DNA of 64,000 nucleotides from Bacteroidota bacterium (GTDB lineage: Bacteria > Bacteroidota > Bacteroidia > B-17B0 > Aurantibacillaceae): assembly GCA_016194985.1 (NCBI GenBank), contig JACQAK010000046.1, forward strand, positions 17,597-81,596, in the 5' to 3' direction. Numbering within the stretch: position 1 is the stretch's first letter; each line of letters starts with the position of its first letter. The position numbers and the translations under genes are program-made. Below are positions 1-7,500 of the stretch, piece by piece. The notes beneath the pieces are model-generated. The model did no database searches. It was not told the origin of the DNA and worked only from the letters and a program-made list of their open reading frames with translations.

Positions 1-161
1 TAATCTTCTTCTTGAGTAGAATTTATTCTGTTGGTTACCTCTTCTATTTGCCATTGGGGAATTGAATGCTTTTCCTCTTCCACCTTAACCTCCGGCAAAT
101 GCTTCAAAAAATCCATAAACGTATTATAGAAACTATCTTGAATATTTAAAGTAACTTTCAT
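1..161 (-). CDS. Antitoxin-like addiction-module component (partial)
   Basis: The reverse strand reads open from an ATG at 161 to the window edge, 53 codons with no stop, so the 3' end lies outside. It begins MKVTLNIQDSFYNTFMDFLK and continues with an acidic stretch and an IPQWQIEEV segment. This pattern (a short beta start, an F-x-x-F-M-D-F-L helix, then a W-Q-x-x-E-V helix) resembles the small antitoxin partner of RelE/ParE-type toxins common in Bacteroidota. The family call is from memory of the pattern. The expected toxin gene would lie beyond the left edge. The gene is too short for usual ORF lists. Confidence 0.5.
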   Translation of the reverse strand, partial: MKVTLNIQDSFYNTFMDFLKHLPEVKVEEEKHSIPQWQIEEVTNRINSTQEED

Positions 162-203
162 TGTAATAAAGATATGATTTTTAGCTTAAATAAACAAACT
201 ACT

Positions 204-518
204 CTAATTCATAATCAACTCAGGTAAACCCATGGGAGCTGAGTCGAAAAAGGCCAGTTCAAAGATCTCCACTTTCACATCCTTAATGATAGGAAACGTT
301 GACAAAACATCCATCACTGCTTCCTGATCTTTGGCCTGCATGGTTACCCATAACTGACTACGATCCATATCCAAAGCATAATTCAAAATAACCCGTTCTT
401 CCATTAGTTGATTGACGCGTTCACGCTGTTGCGGAATTAATGCGGCAAAACGACGGGTGAAAATATCCGGTAATTTTATATGAACCTGAAAGGTGTTTAA
501 GCGGTTGAAATAACTCAT
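204..518 (-). CDS. Conserved small protein of unknown function
   Basis: A 104-residue soluble protein with no signal peptide or membrane segment. The residues suggest a small alpha/beta fold: an N-terminal beta strand (NTFQVHIKLP), a helix rich in Arg and Gln (residues about 22-40), a strand, and a C-terminal segment with FFDSAPMGLPELI. The size and strand order recall ferredoxin-like YciI or muconolactone-isomerase-type dimers, but no diagnostic motif is visible, so no function is assigned. It is transcribed away from yebC and in the same direction as the antitoxin-like gene, 42 bases upstream of it. Confidence 0.6.
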   Translation of the reverse strand: MSYFNRLNTFQVHIKLPDIFTRRFAALIPQQRERVNQLMEERVILNYALDMDRSQLWVTMQAKDQEAVMDVLSTFPIIKDVKVEIFELAFFDSAPMGLPELIMN

Positions 519-570
519 TTTTTGTTCTTAATTTATAAGTAAATGTAGTGAAGCTATTGAGATTTTGAGT

Positions 571-578
571 TAAATTTG
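571..578 (+). promoter_or_regulatory. Promoter -7 box of yebC
   Basis: TAAATTTG matches the Bacteroidota -7 consensus TAnnTTTG exactly and lies 31 bases before the yebC ATG. No good -33 TTTG is seen at the expected distance. The predicted transcript would start near 585. Confidence 0.5.
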
Positions 579-609
579 TCGAAATTTAGATAATTTAAGA
601 TTTAACTGT

Positions 610-1323
610 ATGGGACGTATTTTTGAAACCAGAAAAGCCACAATGTTTAAGCGCTACGCCAAAATGGCGAAGCAATTTACCAAAATAGGACGTGAAATTG
701 TGATGGCCGTGAAGCAAGGCGGACCTCACCCTGAATTAAACCCAAAATTAAGAGCCTGTATTGCCAATGCCAAGGCCGTTAATATGCCCAAAACCAATGT
801 AGAAAGTGCTATTAAACGTGCTTCCGAAAAAGATTCGTCTAATTTCGACGAAATCCTATACGAAGGATATGGCCCTTTTGGCGTTCCTGTATTGGTAGAA
901 TGCGCTACAGATAACCCTACCCGTACGGTAGCTAATTTACGTGTGTATTTTAGCCGGGCTAATGGATCGTTGGGAACAACAGGATCCGTAAGCTTTATGT
1001 TTGAGCGTAAAGGCTTATTTAAAGTCGACTCAACCGGATTAAATCACGACGATGTTGAATTAGACATTATTGATTATGGAGCAGAAGAATTAACCTGGGA
1101 TGACGAAAATAACGAATTAATTGTACAAGTAGCCTTTACAGATCTCGGATCTATGCAGGCAGGATTGGAAGAAAAAAAATATGTGGTTAAAGAAACCATC
1201 AAAACATATATTCCTACAACTACCAAAGAATTAACGGAAGAAGAAGAAATTGAATTTAAAAAAATGATAGATAAAATGGAAGATGATGATGATATCATGA
1301 CCGTTTATCATAACATTGCTTAA
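610..1323 (+). CDS. yebC: YebC/PmpR family protein (TACO1-like translation factor)
   Basis: A 237-residue full-length YebC family protein. The N-terminus has the family pattern MGR-F-R-K with a basic helix (FKRYAKMAKQFTKIGREI), then KQGGPHPELNPKLR and NAKAVNMPKTNVESAIKRA. The central domain has YEGYGPFGVPVLVEC and NRT-type TDNPTRTVANLR, followed by the GSLGTTGSVSFMF strand. Members were first described as DNA-binding transcription regulators; recent work shows that they assist ribosomes at proline-rich stretches. The C-terminal tail is very acidic (EDDDD). The start is fixed by the family N-terminus and the promoter box just upstream. A hairpin repeat follows the stop codon. Confidence 0.95.
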   Translation: MGRIFETRKATMFKRYAKMAKQFTKIGREIVMAVKQGGPHPELNPKLRACIANAKAVNMPKTNVESAIKRASEKDSSNFDEILYEGYGPFGVPVLVECATDNPTRTVANLRVYFSRANGSLGTTGSVSFMFERKGLFKVDSTGLNHDDVELDIIDYGAEELTWDDENNELIVQVAFTDLGSMQAGLEEKKYVVKETIKTYIPTTTKELTEEEEIEFKKMIDKMEDDDDIMTVYHNIA

Positions 1324-1348
1324 GTACTGACAATATCTTTTGAATTAG

Positions 1349-1404
1349 CCATGCTGAACTTGTTTCAGCATCTCATAGAGACCCTGAAACAAGTTCAGGG
1401 TGAC
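1349..1404. repeat. REP-like hairpin element, copy 1
   Basis: It lies between yebC and recJ. Perfect 15-base arms (CTGAACTTGTTTCAG at 1354-1368 and its reverse complement at 1384-1398) enclose a 15-base spacer, TCTCATAGA-type, that is shared with the other copies. Read on the minus strand it begins GTCACCCTG and ends CAGCATGG, the same framework as the copies at 7387-7468 and 16833-16910. It starts 26 bases after the yebC stop. Confidence 0.8.
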
Positions 1405-1437
1405 AATCAGGCCAATTAATTTTATAGAAAGTAAATC

Positions 1438-3141
1438 GTGCAAAAGAAATGGAACATACATCATATTAAACAGCCTGAAGTAGTTTCTTCTCTGCAACAG
1501 GCATTATCAGTTGATGAAACCATTGCCCGCTTACTGGTATTGCGCAACATTAACACCTTTGATGAAGCTAAAACATTTTTTCGCCCCGGCTTAGACATGT
1601 TACACGATCCTTTCTTAATGAAAGGGATGAATATTGCGGTTGACCGCATTGTTAAGGCCATTGCCAATAAAGAAAAAGTATTGATATTTGGTGATTACGA
1701 TGTAGACGGTACTACTTCCGTAGCGCTTGTTTACAGCTTCTTCAAAAAATACATCCCCGAGATCAGATATTATATTCCCGACAGATATGCCGAAGGCTAC
1801 GGTATCTCATTCAAAAGTATTGATTACGCTGCCGAAAATAATTACTCCTTAATTATAGCATTGGATTGTGGTATAAAAGCCAATGATAAAATAGATTACG
1901 CTAATTCTAAAAAGGTGGATTTTATTATTTGCGACCATCACCTGCCCGGAGATGAAATTCCGAAAGCGGTTGCGGTATTGGATCCAAAACAACACGATTG
2001 TCCTTACCCATACAAAGAACTGGCCGGTTGCGGTATTGGTTTCAAATTAGCTCAGGCCTTTTGTATTCAAAATGGCATTGATCCTACAGAGGTATTTCAA
2101 TATCTGGATCTGGTAGTAACCAGCATTGCTGCCGACATTGTTCCTATTACCGGAGAAAACAGAGTTCTGGCACATTTCGGATTAAAGCAGTTAAACGCCA
2201 ATCCCCGTCCCGGATTAAAAGCCCTGTTAGCTCTTAATAAACAGGAAAAAGAATTAGACATTAATACATTGGTATTTACGATTGCTCCGCGTATTAATGC
2301 CGCAGGACGTATAGAACATGGTTCGAAAGCAGTGGAGTTATTAATTAGTGATACGGAGGAAGCCACCGAGTTTTCAAAAAAAATAAATGAAACCAATTTG
2401 CAACGTCGTGATATTGACATCAGTATTACCGACGAAGCATTTGAAACGATGGACCGTGATCCAATCACACCCTTCAAAAAATCAACGGTATTATTTAATC
2501 CATCATGGCATAAAGGCGTTGTTGGTATTGTTGCGTCCCGCATGATCGAACGTTACTATAAACCTACCATTATCTTAACCGAATCAAATGGTATGGCAAC
2601 CGGATCAGCACGTAGCGTGAAAGATTTTGATGTGTACACCGCTATTGAAAATTGCAGTCATTTATTGGAACAATTTGGCGGCCATAAATTCGCGGCCGGA
2701 TTATCTTTAAAAACAGAAAATATCAAAGCCTTTACAGAAGCCTTTGAGCATGAGGTTTCCCGAACCATCACCGACGATATGCTCATTCCTGTAGTAGAAA
2801 TAGATCTAGAAATTTTACTGGATGATATCAATGATAAACTGATCCGGATTTTAAATCAATTTGCTCCACATGGTCCACATAACATGACACCGGTGTTTGT
2901 AAGCCGCGGTGTATTGGATACGGGCTTTGCCAAAGTGGTTGGCAATAATCATTTAAAACTGGAAGTATATCAACCTAATACCAAACTCACCAAAATAGAA
3001 GCTATTGCTTTTAATAAGGGAGATTTTTTAAACTTTTTCAAACGCAACATCCCTGTTGACATTGTATACAAAATAAAAGTAAATGAGTTTAGAGGGACTA
3101 CCTCTATTCAGTTGATGATCGAGGAGATGAAGGCGTCTTAG
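1438..3141 (+). CDS. recJ: Single-stranded-DNA-specific exonuclease RecJ
   Basis: A 567-residue RecJ, the usual length. It degrades single-stranded DNA 5' to 3' in recombination and mismatch repair. The DHH-family motifs are visible: the metal-binding GDYDVDG motif near residue 86, the DHH triad at D166-H167-H168 followed by LPG, and the DLV-type motif IV (QYLDLVVTSIAADIVP). The DHHA1 domain has the GGH signature (EQFGGHKFAAGLSL). The C-terminal OB fold follows. The start is a GTG at 1438. There is no Shine-Dalgarno site, as is usual in this phylum. The gene ends 4 bases from the convergent DUF2971 gene. Confidence 0.96.
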   Translation: MQKKWNIHHIKQPEVVSSLQQALSVDETIARLLVLRNINTFDEAKTFFRPGLDMLHDPFLMKGMNIAVDRIVKAIANKEKVLIFGDYDVDGTTSVALVYSFFKKYIPEIRYYIPDRYAEGYGISFKSIDYAAENNYSLIIALDCGIKANDKIDYANSKKVDFIICDHHLPGDEIPKAVAVLDPKQHDCPYPYKELAGCGIGFKLAQAFCIQNGIDPTEVFQYLDLVVTSIAADIVPITGENRVLAHFGLKQLNANPRPGLKALLALNKQEKELDINTLVFTIAPRINAAGRIEHGSKAVELLISDTEEATEFSKKINETNLQRRDIDISITDEAFETMDRDPITPFKKSTVLFNPSWHKGVVGIVASRMIERYYKPTIILTESNGMATGSARSVKDFDVYTAIENCSHLLEQFGGHKFAAGLSLKTENIKAFTEAFEHEVSRTITDDMLIPVVEIDLEILLDDINDKLIRILNQFAPHGPHNMTPVFVSRGVLDTGFAKVVGNNHLKLEVYQPNTKLTKIEAIAFNKGDFLNFFKRNIPVDIVYKIKVNEFRGTTSIQLMIEEMKAS

Positions 3142-3145
3142 TTAT

Positions 3146-4174
3146 TTATATCATTTTTACAATTTCTAATTCTTCTGTTATTTGATACACATCAAAATCA
3201 TATATATTTTTATGGATCCTCTTTATTTCATGAATGAATTGATTTATTTCAACTTTATTTTCAACAGATAAATTATATCCTAATACGACACGACTTATCT
3301 GTATTTGCGGATAGCAGTTAATGATGTCTTCTTTTGTACCTCTTTTTAAATTGTCTTCTGTTATTAAATCATGGCGACCGTTTAAGTATATTTTAGAAAA
3401 ATATTTCACTTCCTGATTTGAATTAAAATCTTGATAAATAGTTGAATCATTATGTGGTTCATGTTCGCTCTTATCTTTTCTAAATAACACCCTCACTTCA
3501 TTTTCACAGGAATATCGTTTTGCCTTATGAAATGCTTGAATTTCAAGAATTAAACTCAAAAAATCTTCTGGAAAAAAGCCATTATTTTCCATCTTAAATT
3601 TTTCGGATAAAATTTTTAATTGGCGCAGTGGTTCTAGAGCTTCCAAACCATATTGTACCTTTCCGAAAATATGAAAATATGGTTTTTTATCCGTGAATTC
3701 ATATTCAATAAACACTCCTCTGCCTTTGTCACCATAAGCTTCCCACATAAATGAATCACGCTGTGTATTTGCATTTGCCTCACACGCTGAAAGGCAAAAT
3801 ATATTGTTCTTTAGTTCTTTCAATTTTTTGACTTGACTATCTTCAAATACCTTTGCTCCATAAAACAATTCATTTTTGTCAGTTAAATTACCAAATTCAG
3901 ACATTCTCAGCCACCCATTATCTAAAATTGACTTTAAAGCAAACAGTGATGTAAAGTGAATAAACCTACCATTACCCTTATGTTTATATTCATATTCCGT
4001 ATTCTTAAATAGATCATTAAGCAATAATTTACCATTAAAAGAATTCGCCTCGGATGAGCCATTCATTCCAGCTTGAGAAAAAACTGCATACGGAAATATT
4101 ACATTAAGAACTTCTCTTCTAAATTTATCTACCTTTGCAAAAGGAGCTGTCCATTCATCATTTTCTTTACTCAT
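3146..4174 (-). CDS. DUF2971 domain protein
   Basis: A 342-residue soluble protein with the DUF2971 pattern: FIHFTSLFALKSILDNG near residue 90, then LTDKNELFYG, CLSACEANANTQRDSFMWEAYGD and a late KRYSCENEVRVLF segment. The family's biochemical role is not established to my knowledge. The spacing of the FTS-L-ILDNG and N-MW-YGD motifs recalls NAD-binding transferase folds, but that is speculation. By eye its base composition is more AT-rich than that of recJ and dtd on either side, and DUF2971 genes are typically scattered accessory genes, so recent gain is plausible. It is convergent with recJ and 38 bases upstream of dtd on the same strand. Confidence 0.75.
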   Translation of the reverse strand: MSKENDEWTAPFAKVDKFRREVLNVIFPYAVFSQAGMNGSSEANSFNGKLLLNDLFKNTEYEYKHKGNGRFIHFTSLFALKSILDNGWLRMSEFGNLTDKNELFYGAKVFEDSQVKKLKELKNNIFCLSACEANANTQRDSFMWEAYGDKGRGVFIEYEFTDKKPYFHIFGKVQYGLEALEPLRQLKILSEKFKMENNGFFPEDFLSLILEIQAFHKAKRYSCENEVRVLFRKDKSEHEPHNDSTIYQDFNSNQEVKYFSKIYLNGRHDLITEDNLKRGTKEDIINCYPQIQISRVVLGYNLSVENKVEINQFIHEIKRIHKNIYDFDVYQITEELEIVKMI

Positions 4175-4212
4175 ATTTTAATATAGCGAATTTTCTAAAC
4201 ATATTTCAAACA

Positions 4213-4665
4213 TTACTCCCTATTCTTACTATCCATCAAAATAGTCACCGGGCCGTCATTTACCAGACTCACTTTCATATCAGCTCCAAATTGACCGGTT
4301 TTAATTGGTTTGTTAAGGAGCTTTGATAATAATTCAATACAGTATTCGTAAAGAGGAATAGCAACGTCGGGCTTAGCGGATTTTATAAAAGAAGGGCGAT
4401 TACCTTTTTTAGTAGAAGCAAATAAGGTAAATTGAGAAACTAATAATACATCGCCGTTAATATCCTGCAAGGACAAATTCATCTTATCATCTGCATCCGA
4501 AAAAATACGTAAGGAAATTAATTTATTACATAGCCAGTCAGCATCTTCTTTGGTATCAGCTTCTTCTATGCCTACCAATACTAAAAAACCTTTTTGTATA
4601 TCGGAATAAACCGCTCCCTCAATTTTTACCGAAGCTTCAGATACCCGTTGAATCACAAAACGCAT
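4213..4665 (-). CDS. dtd: D-aminoacyl-tRNA deacylase
   Basis: A 150-residue full-length Dtd. It removes D-amino acids (and glycine from tRNA-Ala) from mischarged tRNA. Both active-site signatures are present: LLVSQFTLFA in the middle and the Gly-cisPro motif as NDGPVTILMD near the C-terminus. The N-terminus MRFVIQRVSEASVKI is typical and fixes the start. The start codon lies 5 bases downstream of the dsbD stop (both minus strand), so the two genes are likely co-transcribed. Confidence 0.95.
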   Translation of the reverse strand: MRFVIQRVSEASVKIEGAVYSDIQKGFLVLVGIEEADTKEDADWLCNKLISLRIFSDADDKMNLSLQDINGDVLLVSQFTLFASTKKGNRPSFIKSAKPDVAIPLYEYCIELLSKLLNKPIKTGQFGADMKVSLVNDGPVTILMDSKNRE

Positions 4666-4670
4666 GGCAC

Positions 4671-6662
4671 TTATTTTTTATAATTAGCGATTCCTTCGTC
4701 TAACCACTTAATATAATCCGTAATGCTAGGATCGTAACCACGAATGGTATTTAAAACCTTCTCTGTGCTATCTACCAAAACATACAAGGGCTGAGTGCTT
4801 TGCCCGTATACTTTTTCTTCCATATACTTGAACTTGTCTCCTATATCAGTCAACTCACGTTCCTTGCCATACCAGAATACTTTCTGATAATCTTTGGGAT
4901 CTAATTCTCTTTTATCATCTACATACAAAGACACCAATACTACATTTTTATTCAGGCGGTTTTTTACTTCAGGGTCCGGCCAAACATAATCCTCTGTATT
5001 TACCTCCATGTATTTACCGAATTCTTCATCCTGAGGGATAAGAGATTCGGCTGCACTAGCACCGGAACCGCCAAATCCATGTGGCGATTCAGAATATTCT
5101 AATGGCGGCAGGATACCACTGAATAATTTCAAAGGGGCGCCCCACATTCCCGGAATTAAATAAATGGTCACAAAAAAGGAAGCCATGGCTATGAACAACC
5201 TGCCAACCGATACATGTTTTAAATCGCTGTCATGAGAGGTTTTAAACAAGCCTAATAAATACATGGTCAATAATGCAAATATCACGATCCACAAACCAAC
5301 AAATACTTCACGTGTTAAGATACCGGCCTGTACTACCAGATCAGCATTAGATGCGAATTTCAATGCCAACGCTAATTCTAAAAAACCCAGGGTTACTTTC
5401 ACCGCATTTAACCAACCTCCTGATTGGGGTAAAGAATTCAACCAACCCGGGAAAGCGGCGAATAAACCGAAAGGTAACGCTAATGCCAATGCAAAGCCAA
5501 ACATTCCCCAAAACGGACCGGTAATATTGCCTGTGGAAGACGCTTCTACCAACAAGGTTCCGATAATGGGTCCTGTGCACGAAAAAGAGACCAACGCCAA
5601 TGTAAAGGCCATAAAGAAAATACCGATATACCCGCCTCTATCAGCTTTGGCATCTATTTTATTGACAAAGCCGCTAGGCAAGGTAATTTCGAAGGCTCCT
5701 AAAAACGACATGGCAAATACCAATAACAATACAAAGAATGCCAGGTTAAACCAGACGTTGGTTGATAGAGAATGTAAAGCCCCCGCGCCAAAGATCAGTG
5801 TAACACCAAGTCCCAGGCCTACATACAATACAATGATAGATACCGAATAAAATAATGCATTACGAATACCCTGTGCTTTGGTTTTAGATTGTTTGGTAAA
5901 AAAACTCACATTCATTGGAATCATAGGAAATACGCAAGGCGTTAGTAATGCCAAGGCACCACCAATAAAGCCTGCAATAAAAATACCCCACCATGTTCTG
6001 GTTTCCTTAGGTCTTTCGGTAGTTGGTGTAACCTGAGTTCCCAGTTTATGTTTAATATTCTTTTCTTCCGAACGTAGTGTTACCGTATCAGTATTCTCAG
6101 AAGCCTCTGCTGTTTGCACGCTTGATGAAGATGTTGTTATCGTTGTTACGGTACCAACAGGAGTCGTGGAAGCCGGTGTTTCGGCAACACAGGCTTTTGT
6201 TCCCTGCAGTTGAAATTCAAAGGTTTCGCCGGGAGGTGATAAATCGCATTTGGCATCGGTACAAATCTGGTATTCATACTCACCTTGTATAGTCACTTTT
6301 TTATCGGTTTTTAATCTGATCCGTTGTGTAAATGTAGCTGAGTGTTCATAATATTCTAATTTGGCGTCAAATATTTTATCATATTCAACTATCGGTTTAC
6401 TTTGAGTCATTTTACCTACTAACTCAATCCCATCCTTTTTTTTGAATTTGAATACCGTTGGTAAAGGTCCGTCCGGTGGCACTTGCAAAGAAAAGATATG
6501 CCAACCTTCGTTAATACTGGCGTTAAACTGCAAATCATATTCACACTCTGTAATTTTCTTGGCAGTAAATGTCCATTGTGAATGAAGCTCCTGAGAAAAC
6601 AACACGGAAGAACCGGTGATGAGTAATAAAAGAAGTAGGGATAGTTTTTTTAGCATAGTCAT
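4671..6662 (-). CDS. dsbD: Thiol:disulfide interchange protein DsbD, C-terminal thioredoxin CxxC missing
   Basis: A 663-residue DsbD-like inner-membrane protein that would carry electrons from cytoplasmic thioredoxin to the periplasm. A signal peptide is followed by the DsbD N-terminal domain (about 25-155, with ICTDAKCDL), a Ser/Thr-rich linker, and eight or so membrane segments holding both transmembrane cysteines, C243 (LLTPCVFPM) and C362 (SFSCTGPII). The C-terminal region still looks like the thioredoxin domain (VWPDPEVKNRL, LVSLYVDDK, QPLYVLVD), but there is no cysteine anywhere after C362. The segment that normally carries the GCVNCRKME-type active site appears to be lost just before VWPDPEV. 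Start at ATG 6662; a nearby M3 is also possible. Confidence 0.88.
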   Translation of the reverse strand: MTMLKKLSLLLLLLITGSSVLFSQELHSQWTFTAKKITECEYDLQFNASINEGWHIFSLQVPPDGPLPTVFKFKKKDGIELVGKMTQSKPIVEYDKIFDAKLEYYEHSATFTQRIRLKTDKKVTIQGEYEYQICTDAKCDLSPPGETFEFQLQGTKACVAETPASTTPVGTVTTITTSSSSVQTAEASENTDTVTLRSEEKNIKHKLGTQVTPTTERPKETRTWWGIFIAGFIGGALALLTPCVFPMIPMNVSFFTKQSKTKAQGIRNALFYSVSIIVLYVGLGLGVTLIFGAGALHSLSTNVWFNLAFFVLLLVFAMSFLGAFEITLPSGFVNKIDAKADRGGYIGIFFMAFTLALVSFSCTGPIIGTLLVEASSTGNITGPFWGMFGFALALALPFGLFAAFPGWLNSLPQSGGWLNAVKVTLGFLELALALKFASNADLVVQAGILTREVFVGLWIVIFALLTMYLLGLFKTSHDSDLKHVSVGRLFIAMASFFVTIYLIPGMWGAPLKLFSGILPPLEYSESPHGFGGSGASAAESLIPQDEEFGKYMEVNTEDYVWPDPEVKNRLNKNVVLVSLYVDDKRELDPKDYQKVFWYGKERELTDIGDKFKYMEEKVYGQSTQPLYVLVDSTEKVLNTIRGYDPSITDYIKWLDEGIANYKK

Positions 6663-6690
6663 AAGTTAACTAGATAAGATTCTTTATTGG

Positions 6691-7158
6691 TTATTTCTTA
6701 GCGGTTGTTTCAGGAACAGCAACTACAAAATTTAAGGTAGAAGGTGGTAAACATTGTGCGTCGTTACAGCACATAAACTCTAAAGAAGTATTAATGGTAA
6801 AGGCTTTTTTGTTTTTGCGTTTTACTTTTTGCTTAAAGACAGCTTCTCCCGAAAATACAAATACTTTGGCATCAAAGGCAGCTACATATTCTTCATGGGC
6901 ATCTTTTTCCTCTACCTTACCTACAGATTCAAAGTTGGCATTAGGTGTTATGACAAAGGAAGTTGGTATTGGTCCCACGTCGGTTGGACGCTGAGAATAG
7001 ATATGCCATTTTTTTTCGATGGTTGCTGTAAATACGATTTCTCCTTCGGTAGCTGATTTCTCAACATATACCGCATGCCATGTAACGGGTTTTAGGGCAT
7101 TTTGAGAAAAAACAGAAACAGTGATCAGGGAAAAGAACGCAAGTAATAATGTCTTCAT
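6691..7158 (-). CDS. Secreted stand-alone DsbD N-terminal-like domain protein
   Basis: A 155-residue protein with a signal peptide (MKTLLLAFFSLITVSVFSQ). The mature part matches the DsbD alpha domain: VTWHAVYVEK at the start, KKWHIYSQ, then F-M-C-C-N-D-A-Q-C-L-P-P, the same place where the neighbouring DsbD has ICTDAKCDLSPP. It probably acts in the periplasm as an electron-accepting partner or paralogue of the DsbD alpha domain. It lies 28 bases upstream of dsbD on the same strand and is almost certainly in its operon. The adjacent cysteines CC are unusual for this domain. Confidence 0.85.
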   Translation of the reverse strand: MKTLLLAFFSLITVSVFSQNALKPVTWHAVYVEKSATEGEIVFTATIEKKWHIYSQRPTDVGPIPTSFVITPNANFESVGKVEEKDAHEEYVAAFDAKVFVFSGEAVFKQKVKRKNKKAFTINTSLEFMCCNDAQCLPPSTLNFVVAVPETTAKK

Positions 7159-7296
7159 AAGGCTAATTTTAAGTGAAAATAGGCATTAAAACTTAGTTAA
7201 TAAAATCGCTATTTCTTAAAAAATGTTAGTAGAAACCTACTCTTCAAGCATATGAATCATTAAAACGGACATTTCACTAAAACTTATTTCTGTAAC

Positions 7297-7373
7297 TTCG
7301 AGCGTAGTCGAGAAGTACAAACACCTAAAATACCTAAACTATAAGCGTTTTAAAGTTCCCGACTACGCTCGAA
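7297..7373. repeat. Inverted repeat with TTCGAGCGTAGTCG arms
   Basis: Arms of 14 bases, 7297-7310 and 7360-7373, are perfect reverse complements around a 49-base spacer. The arm sequence (GAGCGTAGTCGA) belongs to a widespread intergenic hairpin family in Bacteroidota. It lies in the 342-base gap between the 3' end of sppA (7501) and the start of the DsbD-like gene (7158). The rest of that gap (7159-7296) is AT-rich and shows nothing else. Confidence 0.75.
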
Positions 7374-7386
7374 CTGACACCAAGCC

Positions 7387-7468
7387 GTCACCCTGTCCGC
7401 CATCTGGCGGATCAGGGTCTGATCTGGTTTATGAGATGCTGAATCCGCCAGCTGGCGGACAGCATGAC
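7387..7468. repeat. REP-like hairpin element, copy 2, with GC-rich arms
   Basis: The framework is GTCACCCTG, stem 1, CAGGGTCT, a spacer with ATGAGATGCTGAA, stem 2, CAGCATGAC. It contains two TCCGCC/GGCGGA palindromes: TCCGCCATCTGGCGGA at 7396-7411 and the perfect self-complement TCCGCCAGCTGGCGGA at 7444-7459. The outer framework is the same as copies 1 and 3, but the inner arms are different. It lies 33 bases downstream of the sppA stop codon. Confidence 0.8.
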
Positions 7469-7500
7469 TTCGACATTTCAACCCTCTACCTGACAATAAA

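Noticed and set aside
2097..2543. 148-residue reverse frame inside recJ
   Set aside because: Shadow of recJ, which is supported by its DHH motifs.
3146..4174. DUF2971 gene as part of a defence system
   Set aside because: No nuclease, kinase, reverse transcriptase or other partner is next to it; the neighbours are recJ and dtd.
5263..5850. 195-residue forward frame opposite dsbD
   Set aside because: Antisense shadow of the DsbD membrane domain; low-complexity Asn/Ala-rich translation and no domain.
7444..7459. Perfect palindrome as an operator site
   Set aside because: It is one arm pair of a larger hairpin element placed downstream of sppA, not near a promoter.
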